Shown piece after piece: positions 1-6,910 of a stretch of 23,936 nucleotides of DNA. The notes below the pieces were generated by a model that worked only from the letters and a program-made list of their open reading frames with translations, ran no database searches and was not told the DNA's origin. This DNA is from an uncultured Oscillospiraceae bacterium. Its GTDB lineage: Bacteria > Bacillota > Clostridia > Oscillospirales > Oscillospiraceae. The translations under genes and the position numbers were made by a program. The first letter of the stretch is position 1, and each line of letters begins with the position of its first letter. The stretch spans positions 1 through 23,936 of the forward strand of contig CAKTKF010000001.1 in the NCBI GenBank assembly GCA_934569215.1. The letters run 5' to 3'.

Positions 1-530
1 GTGCTCCAGAAGGAATCCGGCAGTACATCGGATATCTTTTTGTCCTCAAGTTCCTTTTCCGGTGTCAAAAACAGCTTGGACAGCGCCATGGCAGAGTCCT
101 TATCCAGCTTGAACTGCTTGTCGGTATGGGCATCCTCGCCGCAGTTTATGCTGGCACGGCACAGAGAGTAGTTGGGGTCGTGCTTATTGAGCCAATAATA
201 CTCATCCAGCACGGAAACACCCGGGGTCTCGATGGAGGGAACATCCCGGAAGGTGTCCCACATGACCTCAAAATGGTTGTCCATTTCCCTGCCGCCGCGC
301 ATATAGAAGCCCTTGGTGATGTCCCGGTAGCCATCGCAGCTGCCGCCGGCCAGCTCCAGCTTTTCCAGCAGATGGATGCGCTCGCCCTTCATCTGGCCGT
401 CTCTCACCAGATAGAAGGCGGCGGTCAGACCGGCCAGGCCGGTGCCGATGATATAAGCGGATTTGTTGTCTACGCCCTCCGGCTTCTCGGGATGGGCAAA
501 CGCTTCGTAAGTTCCAGCAGAATAATACAT
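1..530 (-). CDS. ohyA: Oleate hydratase, N-terminal part (runs off the window)
   Basis: This FAD-dependent enzyme of the myosin-cross-reactive antigen family adds water to the cis-9 double bond of oleate and related unsaturated fatty acids, giving 10-hydroxy fatty acids. It is usually seen as a detoxification enzyme at the membrane. The first 176 residues are present, out of a family length near 590. Seen: the typical opening MYYSAGTYEAF, the nucleotide-binding stretch IIGTGLAGL (residues 27-35), and RGGRE at 78-82, whose glutamate falls at the position of the catalytic Glu82 described in the staphylococcal enzyme. The ATG at 530 is supported by AAAGGAG a few bases upstream. A promoter lies in the gap to the TetR gene, so it is probably its own transcription unit controlled by that neighbour (inference). 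The rest of the gene cannot be judged. Confidence 0.93.
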   Translation of the reverse strand, partial: MYYSAGTYEAFAHPEKPEGVDNKSAYIIGTGLAGLTAAFYLVRDGQMKGERIHLLEKLELAGGSCDGYRDITKGFYMRGGREMDNHFEVMWDTFRDVPSIETPGVSVLDEYYWLNKHDPNYSLCRASINCGEDAHTDKQFKLDKDSAMALSKLFLTPEKELEDKKISDVLPDSFWS

Positions 531-575
531 AATAGCAACTCCTTTGTGAAATCGTTCATTTGCCTTTCGGTGACC

Positions 576-609
576 TTATTGTATGTCCGGAACCCACTTT
601 TTACAATAA
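576..609 (-). promoter_or_regulatory. Promoter of the oleate hydratase gene with overlapping palindrome
   Basis: On the minus strand, TTGTAA (601-606) and TACAAT (578-583) are separated by 17 bases, a good sigma-A-type promoter about 50 bases before the hydratase start codon. The two boxes lie within a perfect 8-base inverted repeat (TTATTGTA at 576-583, TACAATAA at 602-609). An inverted repeat over both promoter boxes is a plausible TetR-type operator. Binding by the adjacent regulator is inference. Confidence 0.6.
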
Positions 610-649
610 ACAGAAATGCCTCCGTGATGAAATCTTCATCACGGAGGCA
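605..649 (-). terminator. Rho-independent terminator after the TetR gene
   Basis: A perfect 15-base stem (617-631 with 635-649, loop of three) is followed on the minus strand by a T-rich run (TTTCTGTTTATT). It lies 19 bases beyond the TetR stop codon and ends the buk-TetR transcript before the hydratase promoter. Confidence 0.85.
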
Positions 650-667
650 AAAGTGCCTGAAATTTTA

Positions 668-1249
668 TCAATCTGCCTGGTTTGATGCAGACTTATCCGC
701 CCGGAACCGGTTCAGCGCGCAGGAAATATCGTCCTGGATCACCAGGGCAAACCGGTTTACAAGCGCTTCCGGCTCCTGCTTCATCTCGTCCTTGATCCAG
801 TCCAGCATCAGCCCCACGAAGGCGTAGGAATAGACCTGGGCGATAAAGGCCTTGTCCTCGGCGCGGACGACCATCTCCGCCGACAGCTCGTTGATCACGC
901 CCATCAGAAGATCGTCCGTCAGGGGCGTCAGGTATTTTTCCACCTGCTCCCGGCTGACGCAGCGGTAGACGTTCATGATAAAGGGCTTGTTCTCCCGGAC
1001 GGCGTCGAAAATCCGGACAAAGCCCTGCTGCCAGGTCTCGTAGGTTTTGTTGTCCGCCAGCGCCTTCTTGGCGTCCTCCAGGCACACCCATTCCACCAGA
1101 TCGTAGATGTCCTTGAAATGGTAGTAGAAGGTCATGCGGTTGATGCCGCAGTCCTCGGTGATGTCGTTGATGGTGATTTTGTTCAGCGGCTTTTGCAGAA
1201 GCAGCTTTTTCAGGGAGTTTTCCAGTGCGTATTTGGTAAACTGAGGCAT
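668..1249 (-). CDS. TetR/AcrR family transcriptional regulator (DhaS-like)
   Basis: A 193-residue one-component regulator. The N-terminal helix-turn-helix covers about residues 22-50, with the classic TetR pattern ITINDITEDCGINRMTFYYHF. The rest is helical and resembles the DhaS-type C-terminal domain seen in many Firmicutes. The start is ATG at 1249, preceded by AAAGGAG. It lies 30 bases after butyrate kinase on the same strand and is followed by a terminator, so the two are probably co-transcribed. Small TetR regulators next to oleate hydratase are common in Firmicutes, where they can respond to fatty acids. That is the likeliest role here, but ligand and targets are inferred. The C-terminal part gives no hint of the ligand. 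Confidence 0.88.
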   Translation of the reverse strand: MPQFTKYALENSLKKLLLQKPLNKITINDITEDCGINRMTFYYHFKDIYDLVEWVCLEDAKKALADNKTYETWQQGFVRIFDAVRENKPFIMNVYRCVSREQVEKYLTPLTDDLLMGVINELSAEMVVRAEDKAFIAQVYSYAFVGLMLDWIKDEMKQEPEALVNRFALVIQDDISCALNRFRADKSASNQAD

Positions 1250-1279
1250 AACGGTCTCCTTTTTAACAGGGGAAGGTTG

Positions 1280-2392
1280 TTATTTGTCCCACTCGAAGCC
1301 TTGAAAAACAGGAACGCCGGTGTAGCGGTTGGCTTTCCGCTGACCCCGGAGCACCTCCAGAACGGCGTCCGCCATGGCTTCCTGCTCGCACTCGCCGGGA
1401 TAGACGGCGATGGGCGCGATCCAGCTGCAGCGCTGCTCTACGCCCTTCAGAATGTCGTCGTAGCGCATCAGGCCGCCGGTGAGCAGAATGCCGTCCACCT
1501 TGCCTTCCAGCACCGCCGCCATGCCGCCGATGGATTTGCACAGCTGGTAGATCATGGCGTTCCAGACGGTCATGGCTTTTTTGTCCCCGGCTTCCACCAG
1601 GGCGTGAACCTTTGCCGCGTCCGAAGTCCCAAAGTGACTGACGAAGCCGCCGGAGCGAGAGAGCATGGAGCGCATCTGGGCGGTGGTATGCCCCTCGTCT
1701 AAGTATTGCAGCACCTCCATCACCGGGATGGAGCCGAGACGGGTGGGGGTGAAGGGGCCGTCGCCGCCGGCGCCCTCGGTGCTGTCCACCATGCGTCCGG
1801 CTTTATGGGCGGTGACGGTGATGCCACCGTCCACGTGGCAGACGATCAGGTTCAGGTCTTCATAGCGCTTGCCCAGCTTTTTGGCGTGAATGGCGGCAAT
1901 GCCCTTCTGGTTCAGCACATGGGTCTGGGCACGGCGGTAAAGTCCCGCAATGCCGGTGAGGCGGGCATAGTCCCACAGCTCGTCCACGTTGGTGGGGTTC
2001 ACGGTGTACATGGGTTTGCGGTACTCGCAGCCCAGCTCGTAGGCCAGCATGACCCCCAGCTTTGCCGGGTGGTCGCTGCCGCCCTTGTCGGCGGCGGTGT
2101 CCCGCACCAGCCGCCCGTCGATCTCCATGACCCCGTCGGCCTGGGAATAGGCGCAGCCGCCCCGGCCGACGAACACGTCCATGTCGGCGGGGGTCATGCC
2201 GTGGGACTTTAGGAAGTCCAGCAGCACCTGCTTGCGCATGGGCATCTGGTCGTTGGTGGTGGGGTATTTCAGCAGCTCCGGGGCGTCGTGGAAGATGCTC
2301 TCGGTGTAGATGTTCTTCCCGTCTTCAAAGTAGCTGACCTTGGTGGAGGTGGAGCCGGGATTGATGACCAGCATTTTTATGGGGGCGTTCAT
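1280..2392 (-). CDS. buk: Butyrate kinase
   Basis: Butyrate kinase (EC 2.7.2.7) converts butyryl phosphate and ADP to butyrate and ATP, the energy-yielding last step of one fermentative butyrate route. Branched-chain or acetate substrates are possible in the family. The 370 residues match the usual length of about 355-375. Seen: the acetokinase-fold phosphate motif INPGSTSTK (10-18), HVDGGITVTAH, the GGDGPFTPTRLGSIP stretch, and the C-terminal nucleotide-site motif GILLTGGLMRYD. The start at 2392 has AAGAAGG eight bases upstream; a second ATG six codons on lacks this. The usual partner gene ptb (phosphate butyryltransferase) is not adjacent. The gene is instead followed by a TetR regulator and separated from the upstream GH30 gene by a terminator. 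Confidence 0.95.
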   Translation of the reverse strand: MNAPIKMLVINPGSTSTKVSYFEDGKNIYTESIFHDAPELLKYPTTNDQMPMRKQVLLDFLKSHGMTPADMDVFVGRGGCAYSQADGVMEIDGRLVRDTAADKGGSDHPAKLGVMLAYELGCEYRKPMYTVNPTNVDELWDYARLTGIAGLYRRAQTHVLNQKGIAAIHAKKLGKRYEDLNLIVCHVDGGITVTAHKAGRMVDSTEGAGGDGPFTPTRLGSIPVMEVLQYLDEGHTTAQMRSMLSRSGGFVSHFGTSDAAKVHALVEAGDKKAMTVWNAMIYQLCKSIGGMAAVLEGKVDGILLTGGLMRYDDILKGVEQRCSWIAPIAVYPGECEQEAMADAVLEVLRGQRKANRYTGVPVFQGFEWDK

Positions 2393-2440
2393 GGTGATGA
2401 CCTTCTTTGTGTGAGTCGGCGGCGTGCGCCGTTTTTCTTT

Positions 2441-2469
2441 ATCATACCACCTTTTTCGGAAAAAAGAAA
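2441..2469 (-). promoter_or_regulatory. Possible promoter for buk
   Basis: A TATGAT -10 box (2441-2446, minus strand) lies about 50 bases before the buk start. The matching -35 position is only TTTCTT, overlapping the T-tract of the upstream terminator. A promoter is needed here because a terminator separates buk from GH30, but the -35 is weak. Confidence 0.4.
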
Positions 2470-2499
2470 GAGGTCGGATTCACTTTTGTGAAGCCGACC
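2458..2499 (-). terminator. Rho-independent terminator of the glycosidase operon
   Basis: The hairpin is GGTCGG-A-TTCAC / GTGAA-G-CCGACC with a four-base loop (2472-2499) and one mismatch. On the minus strand it is followed by TCTTTCTTTTTT. It starts 13 bases after the GH30 stop codon. Confidence 0.85.
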
Positions 2500-2512
2500 C
2501 CACATGAAAGAA

Positions 2513-3838
2513 TTATAGATTCCACTGAACGGTGGCAATGGTATGGGGGTTCAGCCGGAAGGGGAAGCCCTCCGCGCCGTTTTCCGTCAGGCTGACGTCC
2601 TGGGGCGCGTCCCCGGTGTTCAGCAGCACGGCGACACGGCTGCCGTCCGGGTTTTCAAAAGCCGCGGCTTCTACGCCGGTATTGGCGACAGAGCTTGCCA
2701 ACTTCACCGCGCCGGGGCGGATGTAGCGGCTGAAATGGCCGATGTAATAGTATTCCGTCATGAGGGAAAAGTCCGTGCCGTCCTCGCTAAGCATGACGGG
2801 GGCTTCGCAGAAATTCCCCACATGGTTGGGGCCGCCCTTGCTGTCCAGCAGCAGATTCCAGTCGATACTGCCGGAAATCCCGGCGTTCAGGTTCCCCAGA
2901 ATGTCGTGGGCGTACATTTCCGCCTTCTGCTGGGGGGTCATGCCGTCAAAGCGGCTGTATTCCACACAGCCTTCGGTAAACCAGATATTTTTTTCCGGCC
3001 AGCGCTGCTTCACCGCCCGGACGGCTTCAAAATGGTCGCCGGTGTACCAGTGGATGCCGAAGCCGTCCACGTTCTGCTCCGCCCCGGCTACCGAGAGCGT
3101 CTCCTCCGCCCGGTAGACGAAAATGTCCTTGTTGTGATCCCATGCGAGGATTTTCACGTCGGCGCAGTCTGCCGCGTCCAGCGCCTTGTGCAGGAAAGCC
3201 GCGAATTTCCCTTCTTCCGCGCCGGAATAAAGGCAGGAATCCCAGACCTGAGTGGCGGCGGGTTCGTTTTGGATGGAGACCATCCGCACGTCGCACCCCT
3301 GCGCTCTGTAAAAAGCAACATGCCGCGCCATGCAGTCTGCCCAGAGCGTCCGGTATTCCGCCCGGAGCTTTCCGCCGTGGTTCATGTCGCCGTTGGTTTT
3401 CATGAACGCCGGGGGACTCCAGGGACTCAGCAGCAGCCCGATGGGCTTCCCGGCTGCCGCGCCCGCGTCACGGAGCATGGGCAGCAGATAGGTCTCGTCC
3501 CGCTGGGTGTTGAAAACAGGATCGTTTTCTGAGCTGATGCAGGCGTAATTGCCAAGGGCAAAGTCACAGCTGCCCATGTGGGTTCTGCCCACGCTGTAGC
3601 GCAGTCCCTGTTCGCCGAAGTAGGCCTGCATGAAGGCTTCCCGCTTGTTCTGGGGCAGCTTCTGGTAGTTGTACGCTGCCGCTTCCGTGAATGCACCGCC
3701 AAAGCCCTCGATGCGCTGCCCCTTGCAGTTGGGGTAGACGCTGAACTGGTGGGTGCAATCCAGTGCGCCCGCTTCCAGCGGTGCTTCCGCCCAGAGGAAA
3801 TTGCGGCTGAAATCTGTGGTGGTTATGACTGCTTTCAT
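2513..3838 (-). CDS. Intracellular GH30 family glycosidase
   Basis: A 441-residue glycoside hydrolase of family 30, which contains retaining beta-glucosidases, glucosylceramidases and beta-1,6-glucanases on a (beta/alpha)8 barrel with a side beta domain. Seen: the RIEGFGGAFTEA opening (42-53), LSPWSPPAFMKTNG (137-150), the acid/base Glu192 in SIQNEPAATQ, the nucleophile Glu289 in IWFTEGCVEY, and the beta-domain ending HTIATVQWNL. There is no signal peptide, so it acts in the cytoplasm on imported oligosaccharides. It starts six bases after the preceding glycosidase gene, with GAGGTG straddling that stop codon, so the two are translationally linked. Beside two phosphorylases, a role in trimming beta-glucan oligomers of mixed linkage is likely; the exact linkage cannot be read from sequence. 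Confidence 0.92.
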   Translation of the reverse strand: MKAVITTTDFSRNFLWAEAPLEAGALDCTHQFSVYPNCKGQRIEGFGGAFTEAAAYNYQKLPQNKREAFMQAYFGEQGLRYSVGRTHMGSCDFALGNYACISSENDPVFNTQRDETYLLPMLRDAGAAAGKPIGLLLSPWSPPAFMKTNGDMNHGGKLRAEYRTLWADCMARHVAFYRAQGCDVRMVSIQNEPAATQVWDSCLYSGAEEGKFAAFLHKALDAADCADVKILAWDHNKDIFVYRAEETLSVAGAEQNVDGFGIHWYTGDHFEAVRAVKQRWPEKNIWFTEGCVEYSRFDGMTPQQKAEMYAHDILGNLNAGISGSIDWNLLLDSKGGPNHVGNFCEAPVMLSEDGTDFSLMTEYYYIGHFSRYIRPGAVKLASSVANTGVEAAAFENPDGSRVAVLLNTGDAPQDVSLTENGAEGFPFRLNPHTIATVQWNL

Positions 3839-3844
3839 ATTGGT

Positions 3845-6800
3845 TCACCTCATGGTTACATGAATTTTCGTGATCTCGCCGCTGCGGACGGCCAGCGAGT
3901 AAGGTTCTCCCAGACGGTCGCCTTGCAGTGTGCAGGTCGTGCCGTCCTTCCAAGTCAGGGCGTAGCTGATTGGGGACGTCTTTCCCGGCACCAGCTCCCG
4001 CAGACCGGCGGCTTCATAGACAATCGGGATATGTCCTAAGAACGTGGTGCTTACGCGGCCATTTTCCGGCATGAGATAGGCCGGGACAAAGGGCCGGAAG
4101 CCCAGCGTCAGTTTGCCGTTCATCATCCGGAAGGGGTCGCGGCCAAAGAACATCAGCTGCCAGATCTGGACGAATTCCGCCGTAGACCCGGACAGCCGGG
4201 CGACGAAGCCCCGTCCGTGGACAGCGGGGTCGGGATTGACGGAGGACGCAATAAAGGAGACGTTTTCCAGGGGTGACCTTCCGTAGCGCTCCGGGTTCTG
4301 GAAGGGAACGGCCGCGTCCCGAAAAGCCTGAGAAAATTCCTCGTACATGCCGCTTTTCAGCAGTTCCAGCAGATATTTGTACTCCATATGGAGCCAGATA
4401 GAGCCGTTTTCCAGCCAGCCGGGGGTGAATGCCTTGGCGCGGCCAACCTCGAAGCTGGCACCGGACAGACTGGCGTTGACACGGTACATTTTAAGCCCCT
4501 CGTCGTACAGGTCGCTGTGACGCAGAGCATCCGCCAGATGCTGCTTTTCCGCCATGGGAAGCGCCAGCTTGAGATAGCGCACAGGCCCTTCCAGAAACAG
4601 GGGAAGGGGAGCGGGGGTCAGCTCCAAGGGGATGACACCGTCTGCGGTTTGCCGCAGACGCTCCGCACGGAAGGTAAAGTAGGTGGGCAGGATTCCCGCT
4701 CCAAAACGCTTCGCCTTCTCGATTCCCTGAAGAACCGCCTGCTCCATCCGCCGCAGTGCCGCGGCGGTTTCGGCGCAGGACACGCTGACCTTACTGCCTG
4801 CAAAGCCGTCCCAGACCGACGCGCGGTAGCGCTCCTTCATGGCATTCATCCGATCCCAACGGGTGTAGGGGTCGGCGGTTTCAGTCAGAATTCGATTTGA
4901 TTCCGTCAGCAAATCGGCAATTTCCGCATACAGGGAAATATTTCCCGGCTCCTGTTCCAGCGCGTCCGCCGTGAACGCAAGCAGCCGCGCAAGCTCACAG
5001 CTCTCCGCCATGGAGGAACCCAGCAGACCGGGCAGACCGTTCAGGGCGTCATACCAGCCGGGCTTGCCGCCCTCCATCTCCACGCCCATCCCGGCGGCGT
5101 CCAGCGTGGCTATTTTCAGCACGCACAGGGCGATCAGTTTTTCCGCCAGTGTGCTGCGGGCAAGACTCCCGTCGGCGGTGTGCATCCACTTTTGGCCGTT
5201 TTTCTCCCGATTTGCGCCGAGGGCATAATACTGGCGAAGGTCGTTTTCCGTCACGCAGTAGCGTTTTGCCCGGGGATTGACCATGGCCTTGCTTTCGTAC
5301 CAGCGGTACCGGAAGCCGCCGAACAGCAGTTCTTCTTTCTTTTCCGGGTAAACGGCGAGATAGCTTTCGATCAGGTCGAGGTTATACGTCCAGTGGTCGC
5401 ACCAGTAGCCCTCGGAAAATTCGGCGCTGGGCTCGCTGTAGGCCGCGCAGATGACCTTGGCCGTAAAGGCCGCTACTTCTTCGGGGGACATTCCCGCGTC
5501 TTCGGCGGCCATGGCGATCTGGCCGGGGGTAAAAGCGCCGGACAGCAGCGCCGACATTCCGGGAAGCGCCTGAGCAAATTGCTTTTGGGCGCGGTCGTCC
5601 AGCGTGTAGACGCTGGGGGTAATGACCAGGGGATTGTAGCCGTCGGCCTGGATCAGCTCGAAGAAGGTGTGGATATTCTCCGCGCCTACCTCCGGGGCGA
5701 AGAGAACGTCGCTGCGGCGGTTCTGGTTGACGTCCCGGAAATTGCCGTTGCCCTGAGCGTAGTATTCCTTTCCCAGGGAGAAATAATTGTATTCCCGCTC
5801 CGGGTCGCCGTGCTTCCGGGAGTAGAGATAATAGGGCATCTGCTTCTCCCCGTCTCGGAAAAACGTCGGCACGCCCCCCCGGAGGAAGTTGTCCAGCCAG
5901 CTTTGTTTCGCGTAGGCGTCGAAAATCGGGTCGGCGGTTTGGGCAGCTATGGGAGCGCACAGTTCGCTTACCAAATCTGCCGCTTCCTGCCGCTTTTCGG
6001 CAAACCAGCCCGGCGCGGCGGCGCACTGCGCCAGCGCTGCGACCTGGTGCTTGTTTTCCGCCTGACCGTAGAGGCTGTAAACCGCCGCGCTTTCTCCCGG
6101 TGCCAGCACCGCCGCAATCGGCAGGAAGCAGCAGGGGAACAGATTCTGGGTGACCTGCGTCCGGGCGCAGAGGTCATTAAGAGGTGTGGCGGCAAAGGCT
6201 TCCGCCACCGTCAGGCTGGTATCCTCGCCGAAAATCAGGCTGGGCTGGACGATCGGTTTCAGCCGCTGGCCGCTGCCGTCCCACGCCAGACAGAAGTTTC
6301 CTTCCTCCACCGTCGTGACGGAGGCCGTGTCCGCAAGGGACGCACGGACGCGAAAATAAGCCTGCCCCTGCTCAGCATCCTCCACCTGCATCCATGCTTT
6401 GGCGAGATTGGACATATTTTTTAAATGATCCTGGCTGATGCCGTAGGGAACCAGGGCGGGCATTCCGTCAAGCAGTTCCAGTTCCACCGGCTGATTTCCA
6501 TGATTGCGCACCGTCAGTACCCGCGCCAGCGCCGCCGTCCGCTGTCCCGGAACGCCAAAGTACAGTGCGGAAACCGCCAGATCACCCGTGTTTCCGGTGA
6601 TCTCCAGCTCGCTCATGCCAATGTGCATCCGGCAATTTTCCATCAGCAGCTCGCGGTAGGCTCCGTTAATCTTGCAAAAAGTGCGGAAACCGGTGTATTT
6701 CACGGTTAGGTAGGCGGTATGGGCGGACTGAAACTCCATAATGGCGTGATCCTTGTCCTGGGCGCCGAAGCTGCAGACCGCCTGACCCCGGTTGTTGTAA

Positions 6801-6910
6801 TAGCACCAGACGGGGACGCCCAGCGGCCCCGCAATGCCCGGCAAGAAGCTGGAAAAGGGCGGCTTTTTCTGATAATCCTCCATAACAAAGCGGCTGCGTT
6901 CATCAAACAT
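3845..6910 (-). CDS. Large GH94/GH161-like glycoside phosphorylase
   Basis: A 1021-residue cytoplasmic protein of the cellobiose-phosphorylase superfamily, with an N-terminal beta-sandwich region, a central (alpha/alpha)6 barrel and a C-terminal beta region. Seen: PPFSSFLPGIAGPLGVPVWC near residues 17-36, YFSLGKEYYAQGNGNFRDVN at 376-395, YWCDHWTYNLDLIESYL at 502-518, and KPGWYDALNGLPG at 616-628, where Asp621 occupies the place of the GH94 general acid (WND). Length and the QGNGNFRDVNQNRR motif recall the beta-1,3-glucan phosphorylase group (GH161), as far as I can tell without a search. The reaction would release glucose 1-phosphate from the oligosaccharide with inorganic phosphate. The start overlaps the stop of the upstream GH94 gene by 8 bases and has GGGAGG eight bases upstream. 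Substrate linkage is inferred. Confidence 0.82.
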   Translation of the reverse strand: MFDERSRFVMEDYQKKPPFSSFLPGIAGPLGVPVWCYYNNRGQAVCSFGAQDKDHAIMEFQSAHTAYLTVKYTGFRTFCKINGAYRELLMENCRMHIGMSELEITGNTGDLAVSALYFGVPGQRTAALARVLTVRNHGNQPVELELLDGMPALVPYGISQDHLKNMSNLAKAWMQVEDAEQGQAYFRVRASLADTASVTTVEEGNFCLAWDGSGQRLKPIVQPSLIFGEDTSLTVAEAFAATPLNDLCARTQVTQNLFPCCFLPIAAVLAPGESAAVYSLYGQAENKHQVAALAQCAAAPGWFAEKRQEAADLVSELCAPIAAQTADPIFDAYAKQSWLDNFLRGGVPTFFRDGEKQMPYYLYSRKHGDPEREYNYFSLGKEYYAQGNGNFRDVNQNRRSDVLFAPEVGAENIHTFFELIQADGYNPLVITPSVYTLDDRAQKQFAQALPGMSALLSGAFTPGQIAMAAEDAGMSPEEVAAFTAKVICAAYSEPSAEFSEGYWCDHWTYNLDLIESYLAVYPEKKEELLFGGFRYRWYESKAMVNPRAKRYCVTENDLRQYYALGANREKNGQKWMHTADGSLARSTLAEKLIALCVLKIATLDAAGMGVEMEGGKPGWYDALNGLPGLLGSSMAESCELARLLAFTADALEQEPGNISLYAEIADLLTESNRILTETADPYTRWDRMNAMKERYRASVWDGFAGSKVSVSCAETAAALRRMEQAVLQGIEKAKRFGAGILPTYFTFRAERLRQTADGVIPLELTPAPLPLFLEGPVRYLKLALPMAEKQHLADALRHSDLYDEGLKMYRVNASLSGASFEVGRAKAFTPGWLENGSIWLHMEYKYLLELLKSGMYEEFSQAFRDAAVPFQNPERYGRSPLENVSFIASSVNPDPAVHGRGFVARLSGSTAEFVQIWQLMFFGRDPFRMMNGKLTLGFRPFVPAYLMPENGRVSTTFLGHIPIVYEAAGLRELVPGKTSPISYALTWKDGTTCTLQGDRLGEPYSLAVRSGEITKIHVTMR

